Assembly: GCF_900103985.1 (NCBI RefSeq)
Contig: NZ_FNIE01000010.1
Location: 248,001-312,000, forward strand
DNA: 64,000 bases
Reading direction: 5' to 3'
Origin: Actinacidiphila guanduensis
Lineage (GTDB): Bacteria > Actinomycetota > Actinomycetes > Streptomycetales > Streptomycetaceae
Shown: positions 35,945-43,621 of the stretch, in pieces
How the letters are laid out: each line of letters opens with the position of its first letter
Position numbering within the stretch: the first letter of the stretch is position 1
Position numbers and translations under genes: made by a program
The notes under the pieces: model-generated
What the model saw: only the letters and a program-made list of their open reading frames with translations
What the model was told of the DNA's origin: nothing
Databases searched by the model: none

Positions 35945-36571
35945 ATGGCAGCGGTTCACGAGCACTCGGCCGACGAGGCTCCCTTCTCCTTCCGGCGCGC
36001 GGTGGACGGCCTGCGTGCCGCCCGGGTGCGCGCCGAGGTGCGCATCGAGGAGGCGGCGGCGCCGCGGCGGCTCGCCGCGTACGCGTACGCGCTGGAGGCC
36101 ACGGTGCTCGCCGACGGCGAGGAACTGGCCGACGGGCGGCTGGTGCTGCTGCACGAGCCCGAGGGCCACGACGCGTGGCACGGGGAGTTCCGCGTGGTCA
36201 CCCTGACCCGGGCGGAGCTGGAGCCGGAGATGGCCGGGGACCCGTTGCTGCCCGAGGTGAGCTGGTCCTGGCTGACGGGCGCACTGGCCGCGCACGGCGC
36301 CGGGTACCACGACCCGAGCGGCACCGTCTCCCGGGCGTCCTCGCACCACTTCGGCGCCCTGGCCGACCGCCGGGACGACACGCAGATCGAGATCCGGGCG
36401 TCCTGGACGCCGAGCGAGCGGCCCGGCGGCGCGGGCCCGGACACCGCCGCGCACCTGGCGGCCTTCTGCGACCTGCTCTGCGCGTGCGCGGGCCTGCCGC
36501 CGTCCGAGGGACCCGAGCCGGGTGCCCGCGGCATCACCGGCGTCCTGCCCCTCCCCAAGCGCCGCAGCTGA
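35945..36571 (+). CDS. DUF3000 domain protein
   Basis: 208-residue actinobacterial protein of the DUF3000 family. FSFRRAVDGLRAARVRAEVR starts the domain; VTLTRAELEPEMAGDPLLPE, SWSWLTGALAAHGAGYHDPS and GTVSRASSHHFGALADRRDD are its conserved blocks. No catalytic motif or membrane segment is visible. In actinobacteria it commonly lies beside hemE and an RNase D gene, as here, which hints at a housekeeping role. ATG at 35945 may be the first transcribed base. Confidence 0.88.
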   Translation: MAAVHEHSADEAPFSFRRAVDGLRAARVRAEVRIEEAAAPRRLAAYAYALEATVLADGEELADGRLVLLHEPEGHDAWHGEFRVVTLTRAELEPEMAGDPLLPEVSWSWLTGALAAHGAGYHDPSGTVSRASSHHFGALADRRDDTQIEIRASWTPSERPGGAGPDTAAHLAAFCDLLCACAGLPPSEGPEPGARGITGVLPLPKRRS

Positions 36572-36928
36572 CCGATCGCCGGCCCGGCAGGGCCAGGCAC
36601 CGATACCTGCCCCGGCACTTGCTCCGGCACTGCCCGCCAACAGTCCGCGCGACCCTCCACCACACCCGTACGAGGCCCCCACGCCGCCGCCACACGGCCG
36701 CGTCCCCGGGCCTCGCCGCGCTCTCCGCGCCCCCGGGGGCGCTCCCCCGGGCACCTGCGCGAGCCCCCGTACGCCCCCGTGCACCCATCGAGGCGCACCC
36801 TGCCGGACACCACTGCCCGATGTGCCGGAATTGGTTCGCAACAAATCGTGATCTTTCCCTAAAGCCGGGAGCTCATGCTGCCGAAGGACACTGTGACCGT
36901 TTCACTCCCCTTTGCCACAGGAGGCCCG
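36572..36928. other. Gap before the LuxR-type regulator
   Basis: 357 bp with no gene seen. The last 60 bp (about 36829-36865, TTGGTTCGCAACAAATCGTG onward) are clearly richer in A and T than the surroundings and are the likely promoter region. An ATG at 36875 is in frame with the regulator and could extend it by 18 residues. Confidence 0.55.
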
Positions 36929-37594
36929 GTGTCCGTTCTTCTCGAGCAGCCCACGAGCCTGGTCGCCTACCGTCCCAGCAAGCCGACGGCCATGGTCGTC
37001 GTCGCCGACCCGCGCGTCCGCTCCACTGTCACCCGACACCTGTGGGCGCTCGGAGTCCGGGACGTGATCGAGGCGTCCTCCATCGCCGAGGCCCGGCCCC
37101 GGGTCGGCAACCCCCGCGACATCTGCGTGGCCGACGTCCACCTGCCCGACGGGTCCGGCCTGACACTGCTCGCCGAGACCCGCGCGGCCGGCTGGCCGAA
37201 CGGCCTGGCGCTGTCCGCCGCCGACGACATCGGCGCGGTGCGCAACGCGCTGGCCGGCGGTGTCAAGGGCTACGTCGTCACCGGCACCCGCAACACCGCG
37301 GGCGCGCTGGCCGGCCGCCCCGGGCTCGCCCCGCTCGGCGCCACCGCGGCCCGCCTGCAGCGCCGCCCGCCGGGCGTGCCCGGCCACCCGGGCGGCTACC
37401 GGGAGCTGTCGGGCCGCGAGGTCGAGGTGCTGCGGCTGGTCGCGGAGGGCCAGTCGAACAAGGCGATCGGCGTCTCGATGGGCCTGTCCGCCCTCACCGT
37501 GAAGTCCCACCTGGCCCGGATCGCCCGCAAGCTGGGCACCGGGGACCGCGCCGGGATGGTCGCGGTGGCGCTGCGCACCGGCATCATCCACTGA
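36929..37594 (+). CDS. NarL/LuxR-family response regulator
   Basis: 221-residue DNA-binding regulator. The N-terminal receiver-like domain (PTAMVVVADPRVRSTVTRHL, DICVADVHLPDGSGLTLLAE with the acceptor Asp, LALSAADDIGAV, GVKGYVVTGT with Lys) is intact. A Pro/Arg-rich linker leads to a LuxR helix-turn-helix (ELSGREVEVLRLVAEGQSNK, then LTVKSHLARIARKLGTGDRA). GTG at 36929 has AGGAGG four bases upstream; ATG 36875 is an alternative with a poorly spaced site. No sensor kinase gene is adjacent, so it is an orphan regulator. Related genes in this position are, from memory, common in Streptomyces. Confidence 0.88.
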   Translation: MSVLLEQPTSLVAYRPSKPTAMVVVADPRVRSTVTRHLWALGVRDVIEASSIAEARPRVGNPRDICVADVHLPDGSGLTLLAETRAAGWPNGLALSAADDIGAVRNALAGGVKGYVVTGTRNTAGALAGRPGLAPLGATAARLQRRPPGVPGHPGGYRELSGREVEVLRLVAEGQSNKAIGVSMGLSALTVKSHLARIARKLGTGDRAGMVAVALRTGIIH

Positions 37595-37845
37595 CCGCTC
37601 GCCCCCTCCCGGCCCGCCGGCGGAACGTTCCGGCGGCGGGCGGCACGGCAGGCGCTGCGACGAGCGGCACCCAGGCACGTAGTACAGGCTGCGCTCGAGC
37701 AGCACGACAGGCAGGACGACGAACGGCGCGGCGGGTCGTACGACGGATGGCGCGGCAGGCGGTGCGGCACCCGGCGGACCCGCCGCCGCGCGGTTGGATC
37801 TTCACAGCATGGTCACACGGACCCACCGGAGCGGCTCCGCACGGC

Positions 37846-37851
37846 TACCCT
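37846..37851 (+). promoter_or_regulatory. Candidate -10 element for a leaderless RNase D message
   Basis: TACCCT lies 6 bases before GTG 37858, so transcription may begin at the start codon. No purine-rich ribosome site is present, which fits. No clear -35 is seen. Confidence 0.4.
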
Positions 37852-37857
37852 TGACAG

Positions 37858-39105
37858 GTGACCGACGCCAGAGAGACCGCAACCCCCGCACCATCGGCGC
37901 CGGTCCCGCTGCTGGACCCGCGCGAGGGAATCCCGCCGGTGACCGCCGGCCCGCAGGCTCTCGCGGACGTCGTGGCCGCCTTCGCCGCAGGGAGCGGACC
38001 GGTCGCCGTCGATGCCGAGCGCGCCTCCGGCTACCGGTACGGCCAGCGGGCCTATCTGGTCCAGCTGCGCCGGGCCGGGGCGGGGACCGCGCTCATCGAC
38101 CCGATCGCGTGCCCGGACCTGTCCGCCCTCGGAGAGGCGCTGGCGGACACCGAGTGGGTGCTGCACGCGGCCACCCAGGACCTGCCCTGTCTGTTCGAGC
38201 TGGGCATGCGCCCCACGTCGCTCTTCGACACCGAGCTGGCCGGACGGCTGGCCGGCTTCGCCCGGGTGGGCCTGGGCGCGATGGTGGAGAACGTCCTCGG
38301 CTTCGTCCTGGAGAAGGGCCACTCCGCCGTGGACTGGTCCACCCGCCCGCTGCCCGAGCCCTGGCTGCGCTACGCGGCCCTGGACGTCGAGCTGCTGGTG
38401 GACCTGCGCGACGCCCTGGAGGCGGAGCTGCGCGAGCAGGGCAAGCTGGAGTGGGCGCTGCAGGAGTTCGCCGCGATCGCGGCCGCCCCGCCGCCGGCGC
38501 CCCGGGTGGACCCCTGGCGGCGCACATCGGGCCTGCACAAGGTGCGGCGGCGCCGGCAGATCGGCATCGTGCGCGAGCTGTGGCTGGCCCGGGACCAGGC
38601 GGCCCGGGAGCGGGACGTCTCGCCGGGCCGGGTGCTCACCGACGCGGCGATCGTCACCGCCGCCCTGGAGTCGCCGCCGAACGTGCACGCGCTCGCCGCG
38701 CTGCCCGGCTTCGGCCACCGGATGGGGCGCCGCCAGCTGGAGCTGTGGCAGGCGGCGATCGACCGGGCCCGGGCGCTGCCCGAGCGGGAGCTGCCGCAGC
38801 CGGCGGCCGCGTACACCGGCCCGCCCCCGCCGCGCGCATGGGCGGACAAGGACCCGGCGGCCGCGGCCCGGCTGTCGGCGGCCCGCGCGGCGGTCTCGGC
38901 GCTCGCCGAGGAGCTGAACCTGCCGCAGGAGAACCTGATCACGCCGGACACGGTGCGCCGGATCTGCTGGGCGCCGCCCACCGACCCGAACCCGGAGGTG
39001 GTGGCCTCCACCCTGACCTCGCTGGGGGCGCGCCCCTGGCAGGTCGCGCTGGTCGCGCCGCTGATGACGACCGCGCTGCGGGCCCGCCCCGCCACCTCGG
39101 AGTAA
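37858..39105 (+). CDS. rnd: Ribonuclease D-like protein with HRDC domain
   Basis: 415-residue DEDDy exonuclease. VAVDAERASGYRYGQRAYLV (Exo I), WVLHAATQDLPCLFELGM (Exo II) and LRYAALDVELLVDLRDALEA (Exo III with Tyr) lie within the first 190 residues. An HRDC domain (RRRRQIGIVRELWLARDQAA, then VHALAALPGFGHRMGRRQLE) follows at about 215-300, and a helical C-terminal domain closes it. It would trim 3' ends of tRNA and other RNA. The GTG start has no ribosome site and is probably leaderless. The stop codon lies inside a palindrome of the fadA control region. Confidence 0.92.
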   Translation: MTDARETATPAPSAPVPLLDPREGIPPVTAGPQALADVVAAFAAGSGPVAVDAERASGYRYGQRAYLVQLRRAGAGTALIDPIACPDLSALGEALADTEWVLHAATQDLPCLFELGMRPTSLFDTELAGRLAGFARVGLGAMVENVLGFVLEKGHSAVDWSTRPLPEPWLRYAALDVELLVDLRDALEAELREQGKLEWALQEFAAIAAAPPPAPRVDPWRRTSGLHKVRRRRQIGIVRELWLARDQAARERDVSPGRVLTDAAIVTAALESPPNVHALAALPGFGHRMGRRQLELWQAAIDRARALPERELPQPAAAYTGPPPPRAWADKDPAAAARLSAARAAVSALAEELNLPQENLITPDTVRRICWAPPTDPNPEVVASTLTSLGARPWQVALVAPLMTTALRARPATSE

Positions 39106-39117
39106 CCGCGGGTAACT
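39101..39117. promoter_or_regulatory. Operator-like palindrome 1 upstream of fadA
   Basis: AGTAACCGCGGGTAACT: arms AGTAACC and GGTAACT match at 6 of 7 positions around GCG. It overlaps the RNase D stop codon and resembles the second site at 39179. Confidence 0.5.
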
Positions 39118-39134
39118 TGGGACCCGCGGGCCCG

Positions 39135-39178
39135 CGATGTGACCTCCGCCGCTTCACCGGACGGAGGTGTGCACATCG
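39135..39178 (+). promoter_or_regulatory. Stem-loop between the two fadA operators
   Basis: CGATGTG-ACCTCCG (39135-39148) pairs with CGGAGGT (39162-39168) and, after a 3-base bulge, CACATCG (39172-39178). It may terminate RNase D transcription or act in the control region. Confidence 0.5.
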
Positions 39179-39196
39179 GTTACCCGCGAGTAGCAT
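39179..39196 (+). promoter_or_regulatory. Operator-like palindrome 2 overlapping the likely fadA -10
   Basis: GTTACCCGCGAGTAGC (39179-39194) pairs at 6 of 8 positions and overlaps TAGCAT (39191-39196), a good -10 hexamer about 55 bp before the fadA ATG. A repressor bound here would block transcription. Confidence 0.5.
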
Positions 39197-39249
39197 GACC
39201 GTGGAAGCGACACCACCGGTCCACGTACACGTACATAAAGGGGAGCGCC

Positions 39250-40470
39250 ATGCCTCGTACCGCGAGGGACGTCGTCTTCGTCGACGGCGTCCGCACACCG
39301 TTCGGCAAGGCCGGCCCGAAGGGCATCTACCACGAGACCCGCGCGGACGACCTGGTGATCAAGTGCATCCGGGAGCTGCTGCGCCGCAACCCCGGCCTGG
39401 ACCCCGCCCGGATCGACGAGGTGGCCGTGGCGGCCACCACCCAGATCGGCGACCAGGGCCTGACCCTCGGCCGCACGGCGGCGATCCTGTCCGGGCTGCC
39501 CACGACCGTGCCCGGCTACTCGATCGACCGCATGTGCGCCGGCGCGATGACCGCGGTGACCACCACCGCGGGCGGCATCGCCTTCGGCGCCTACGACGTG
39601 GCGCTGGCCGGCGGTGTGGAGCACATGGGCCGGCACCCGATGGGCGAGGGCGTGGACCCCAACCCGCGGTTCGTCTCGGAGAAGCTCGTGGACGAGTCCG
39701 CGATGTTCATGGGCATGACCGCGGAGAACCTGCACGACCGCTTCCCGCAGCTGACCAAGGCGCGCGCCGACGAGTACGCGGTGCGCAGCCAGGAGAAGGC
39801 CGCCAAGGCGTACGCGAACGGCAAGATCCAGCAGGACCTGGTGCCCGTCGCGATCCGCCGCACCTCCCCCGAGGGCGGGGAGACCGGCTGGGGCCTGGCC
39901 ACCGCCGACGAGCCGATGCGCCCGGGCACCACCCTGGAGCAGCTGGCCGGGCTGAAGACCCCCTTCCGCCCGCACGGCCGGGTGACCGCGGGCAACGCCG
40001 CCGGTCTCAACGACGGCGCCACCGCCTCCCTGATCGCCGCCGAGGACACCGCCCGTGAGCTGGGCCTGCCGGTGAAGATGCGGCTGGTCTCCTACGCCTT
40101 CGCCGGTGTGGAGCCCGAGGTGATGGGCATCGGCCCGATCCCGGCCACCGAGAAGGCGCTCGCCCGGGCCGGCCTGACGATCGACGACATCGGCCTGATC
40201 GAGGTCAACGAGGCGTTCGCCGTCCAGGTCCTGTCGCTGCTCGACCACTACGGCATCGCCGACGACGACCCGCGGGTCAACCAGTACGGCGGCGCCATCG
40301 CCTTCGGCCACCCGCTGGCCTCCTCCGGCGTGCGGCTGATGACGCAGCTGGCCCGGCAGTTCGAGGACCAGCCGGACGTGCGCTACGGCATCACCACCAT
40401 GTGCGTCGGCTTCGGCATGGGCGGCACGGTCATCTGGGAGAACCCGAACTTCGACGGGAGCGGCAAGTGA
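39250..40470 (+). CDS. fadA: Acetyl-CoA C-acyltransferase, 3-ketoacyl-CoA thiolase (FadA)
   Basis: 406-residue thiolase that splits 3-ketoacyl-CoA in beta-oxidation. The acylated Cys is in YSIDRMCAGAMTAVTTTAGG near residue 96; IGLIEVNEAFAVQVLSLLDH and GGAIAFGHPLASSGVRLMTQ supply the His residues; GITTMCVGFGMGGTVIWENP holds the second catalytic Cys. AAGGGGAG precedes ATG 39250. It overlaps fadB by GTGA, so the two subunits of the complex are made together. Confidence 0.96.
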   Translation: MPRTARDVVFVDGVRTPFGKAGPKGIYHETRADDLVIKCIRELLRRNPGLDPARIDEVAVAATTQIGDQGLTLGRTAAILSGLPTTVPGYSIDRMCAGAMTAVTTTAGGIAFGAYDVALAGGVEHMGRHPMGEGVDPNPRFVSEKLVDESAMFMGMTAENLHDRFPQLTKARADEYAVRSQEKAAKAYANGKIQQDLVPVAIRRTSPEGGETGWGLATADEPMRPGTTLEQLAGLKTPFRPHGRVTAGNAAGLNDGATASLIAAEDTARELGLPVKMRLVSYAFAGVEPEVMGIGPIPATEKALARAGLTIDDIGLIEVNEAFAVQVLSLLDHYGIADDDPRVNQYGGAIAFGHPLASSGVRLMTQLARQFEDQPDVRYGITTMCVGFGMGGTVIWENPNFDGSGK

Positions 40471-42593
40471 GCGAGACCACCGAGCTGCTGCGGCACGCCG
40501 CCGAGCTCTTCCCCGGCGAGGTCGTCACCCAGGCCCAGGTGCGCCACCTGGAGCTGCCCGGCGCCGGCCGCTTCGCGCTCATCACCCTGGACAACGGCTT
40601 CGACCACACCAAGCCGACCACCTTCGGCCCGCAGTCGCTGGCGAACCTCAACGAGGCGATCGACCAGGTCGAGAAGGAGGCCGCCGACGGCGAGATCGTC
40701 GGCGTGGGCATCACCGGCAAGCCGTTCATCTTCGCGGTGGGCGCCGACCTCAAGGGCGTCGAGCTGCTGGCCCGCCACGAGGACGCGCTGGCCATCGGCC
40801 GCGGCGGCCACGAGGTGTTCAAGCGGCTGCAGCAACTGGCCGTGCCGACCTTCGCGTACTACAACGGCGCGGCCATGGGCGGCGGCGTCGAGATCGGCCT
40901 GCATTGCACCTACCGCACCGTCTCCGCCTCGATCGCGGCGTTCTCGCTGCCCGAGGTCTTCCTCGGCCTGGTGCCCGGGTGGGGCGGCTGCACGCTGCTG
41001 CCGAACCTGATCGGCGCCGGCCACGCGGTCACCGTCATCGTGGAGAACTCGCTCAACCAGAACCGCCAGCTCAAGGGCGCGCAGGTGCATGAACTCGGCA
41101 TCGCCGACGCGCTGTTCGAGGCCGCGGACTTCCTGGAGCAGTCGCTCGCCTGGACGGCCTCGGTGCTCAAGGGCGAGATCGAGGTGATCCGCCCGGAGAT
41201 CGACCGGGGCGAGGCGTGGGACCAGGCCGTCGAGTGGGGCCGCGCGGTCGCCGACAGCAAGGTGCACGGGGCGGCCCCGGCCGCCTACCGGGCGCTGGAC
41301 ATCATCGCCGAGGCGAAGAACGGCGACCTGCGCCGGGGCTTCGCCGCCGAGGACACCGCGCTGGCCGACCTCATCATGGGCGGCGAGCTGCGAGCCGGCA
41401 TCTACGCCTTCAACCTGGTGCAGAAGCGCGGCAAGCGCCCGGCCGGCGCGCCCGACAAGGCGCTGGCCCGCCCGGTGACCAAGGTCGGCGTGGTGGGCGC
41501 GGGGCTGATGGCCTCGCAGCTGGCGCTGCTGTTCGCCCGCCGCCTGGAGGTGCCGGTGGTGCTCACCGACATCGACCAGGAGCGCATCGACAAGGGCGTC
41601 GGCTACGTCCACACCGAGGTCGACAAGCTGCTCGCCAAGGGCCGCATCGGCCAGGACAAGGCGAACCGGCTCAAGGCCCTGGTCACCGGCCACCTGGACA
41701 AGGCGGCCGCGTTCGGCGACGCGGACTTCGTGATCGAGGCGGTCTTCGAGGAACTGGGCGTCAAGCAGAAGGTCTTCGCCGAACTGGAGGCGGTGGTGCG
41801 GCCGGACGCGATCCTGGCCACCAACACCTCCTCGCTGTCGGTCTCGGAGATGGCCGCGCGCCTGGAGCACCCCGAGCGGGTGGTCGGCTTCCACTTCTTC
41901 AACCCGGTCGCGGTGCTGCCGCTGCTGGAGATCGTCCGCGGCTCGGCCACCGACGACGCCTCGCTCGCCACGGCGTTCGCGGTCGCCAAGAAGCTGAAGA
42001 AGACCGCGGTGCTGGTCAAGGACGCCCCCGCGTTCGTGGTCAACCGCATCCTGACCCGGTTCATGGGCGAGATCCAGAACGTCATCGACGAAGGCACGCC
42101 GATCGCCGTGGCGGAGAAGGCGGTCGAGCCGCTGGGCCTGCCGATGTCGCCGCTGGTCCTGCTGGAGCTGGTCGGCCCCGCGATCGGCCTGCACGTCTCG
42201 CAGACGCTGCACGACGCCTTCCCGGACCGCTTCACCGTCTCGGAGAACCTCGCGGCGGTCGTCAAGGCCGGCAAGCGCGGCTTCTTCGTCTACGACTCCG
42301 GGACGCCGCAGCTGGACCCGGAGGTCGCCGCGCTGCTCAAGCAGGGCGACAAGGTGCTCACCGAGGAGCAGGTCCGCGAGCGGGTGCTGGACGCGGTGGC
42401 GCAGGAGATCGGCCTGATGCTGGACGAGCACGTGGTGGCCGAGGCGCAGGACATCGACCTGTGCCTGATCACCGGTGCCGGCTGGCCGTTCCACCTCGGC
42501 GGCATCACCCCGTACCTGGACCGCGAGGGCGTCTCGGCCCGGGTGAACGGCAAGCCGTTCCTCGCGCCCGGCGTGGCGAGCGTGCCCGCCTGA
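40467..42593 (+). CDS. fadB: Fatty acid oxidation multifunctional protein, enoyl-CoA hydratase / 3-hydroxyacyl-CoA dehydrogenase (FadB/FadJ)
   Basis: 708-residue fusion. The N-terminal crotonase domain (about 1-310) has GVGITGKPFIFAVGADLKGV and the oxyanion-hole YNGAAMGGGVEIGLHCTYRT with LPEVFLGLVPGWGGCTLLPN. The NAD domain begins at VGVVGAGLMASQLALLFARR (about 343), with NTSSLSVSEMAARLEHPERV and the catalytic His in VVGFHFFNPVAVLPLLEI, and ends in two HAD C-terminal domains (KDAPAFVVNRILTRFMGEIQ). GTG at 40467 overlaps the fadA stop; GGGAG is six bases upstream. A strong terminator follows. Confidence 0.95.
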   Translation: MSETTELLRHAAELFPGEVVTQAQVRHLELPGAGRFALITLDNGFDHTKPTTFGPQSLANLNEAIDQVEKEAADGEIVGVGITGKPFIFAVGADLKGVELLARHEDALAIGRGGHEVFKRLQQLAVPTFAYYNGAAMGGGVEIGLHCTYRTVSASIAAFSLPEVFLGLVPGWGGCTLLPNLIGAGHAVTVIVENSLNQNRQLKGAQVHELGIADALFEAADFLEQSLAWTASVLKGEIEVIRPEIDRGEAWDQAVEWGRAVADSKVHGAAPAAYRALDIIAEAKNGDLRRGFAAEDTALADLIMGGELRAGIYAFNLVQKRGKRPAGAPDKALARPVTKVGVVGAGLMASQLALLFARRLEVPVVLTDIDQERIDKGVGYVHTEVDKLLAKGRIGQDKANRLKALVTGHLDKAAAFGDADFVIEAVFEELGVKQKVFAELEAVVRPDAILATNTSSLSVSEMAARLEHPERVVGFHFFNPVAVLPLLEIVRGSATDDASLATAFAVAKKLKKTAVLVKDAPAFVVNRILTRFMGEIQNVIDEGTPIAVAEKAVEPLGLPMSPLVLLELVGPAIGLHVSQTLHDAFPDRFTVSENLAAVVKAGKRGFFVYDSGTPQLDPEVAALLKQGDKVLTEEQVRERVLDAVAQEIGLMLDEHVVAEAQDIDLCLITGAGWPFHLGGITPYLDREGVSARVNGKPFLAPGVASVPA

Positions 42594-42634
42594 CGGGACC
42601 GGCCGGAACGCGGCACAGGGCGAAACAGCGAAAA

Positions 42635-42673
42635 CGGTGAAGGGGCCCGGCGGACTGCCGGGCCCCTTCACCG
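42635..42673. terminator. Bidirectional terminator between fadB and the DsbA-like gene
   Basis: CGGTGAAGGGGCCCGGC (42635-42651) pairs perfectly over 17 bp with 42657-42673 around a 5-base loop. AAAA precedes it, giving a T run on the minus strand. Confidence 0.92.
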
Positions 42674-42710
42674 CTGTTCCCCGGACCCCCGTGCGGGAGG
42701 CCGTAGTTGC

Positions 42711-43568
42711 TCAGCTCAGCGTCGGCGACGCGGTCGGGGTGGCCTGGATCGCGATCACGCGCTTGGCCTCCTTCTGGACCATCGTGCGCAGCTTGGCCGG
42801 GGTGAGCGAGGTGCGCACGTCCTTGACGACCTTGCCGTTGACCTCCACCGCCGGCACACCGTCGAGCCCCGCGGCCTTGTAGCTCGCCTGGGCCTTGCGC
42901 ACCCAGCCGATGTGGTCGCCCTGCTCGATGCACGGCTCGAAGTTGGCCATCTTGATCTTGCCCGCCTTGACGGCGAAGTGCTTGATCAGCTTCTCGCCGG
43001 CCAGGGCGTCGCTCTTCGGGTCCGGCTGGTGGTCCCAGATCTCCTGCACGAACTGGGTGAAGCGGCTCTGGTCCTGGGCGCAGGCGGCCGCGTTGGCCGC
43101 GTACTCCGAGGCGCTGCCGCCGTACGTCCTGTCGCTCGCGGTCACCAGCTGGTAGTGCAACTGCACCTGACCGGTCGTCAGCAGCTGGCGGAAGGTGTCC
43201 GCGTACTCGTCGGCGAACGCCTTGGAGTCGGGGCTGCGCAGGTCCTCGAAGACGGTGATGGTGACCGGGACCGAGGGCTTCACCGCGACCTGGAGGTTCG
43301 GCCCGGAGGAGGCGGTCGGGCTGGGCGAGGCGGTGTCCTCCGGGCCGGTGGGCACCACGGCGGCGCCGACGGCGCCGGTGGGGGCGCTGACCTTCTTGTC
43401 CTTGTTGGAGCGCACATGGGCGCCGATGAGCGCCGAGCCGCCGAAGACCACGACCAGGGTCATCGCGCCGACCGCGTAGGGCCGCAGCCTGGCCACTATG
43501 CCCTTGCGCTTCTTCTGCCCCGGCAACGCAGTGCCGCCGGGGTTGTCGGGTCCCTTGGACTCCGCCAT
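42711..43568 (-). CDS. Membrane-anchored DsbA/thioredoxin-like protein lacking the CXXC motif
   Basis: 285-residue protein with a cytoplasmic tail, one membrane segment near residues 30-50, a Pro/Ser/Thr-rich linker and a thioredoxin-fold domain of the DsbA type. The strand-helix junction where CxxC is expected reads VTITVFEDLRSPDSKAFADE, with no Cys. Two other Cys remain (NAAACAQDQSRF and FEPCIEQGDH), and GLDGVPAVEVNGKVV carries the conserved cis-Pro. It therefore probably cannot do standard thiol exchange and may bind partners instead. ATG at 43568. Convergent with fadB. Confidence 0.85.
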   Translation of the reverse strand: MAESKGPDNPGGTALPGQKKRKGIVARLRPYAVGAMTLVVVFGGSALIGAHVRSNKDKKVSAPTGAVGAAVVPTGPEDTASPSPTASSGPNLQVAVKPSVPVTITVFEDLRSPDSKAFADEYADTFRQLLTTGQVQLHYQLVTASDRTYGGSASEYAANAAACAQDQSRFTQFVQEIWDHQPDPKSDALAGEKLIKHFAVKAGKIKMANFEPCIEQGDHIGWVRKAQASYKAAGLDGVPAVEVNGKVVKDVRTSLTPAKLRTMVQKEAKRVIAIQATPTASPTLS

Positions 43569-43621
43569 GACTATGCCACCTCGATCGTCCCGCACCAGCT
43601 CTCGCGCATTTCTACCACCGG

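Noticed and set aside
36875..36928. Longer start for the LuxR-type regulator at ATG 36875
   Set aside because: Not excluded, but GGGAG is only three bases from the ATG, while GTG 36929 has a better-placed AGGAGG.
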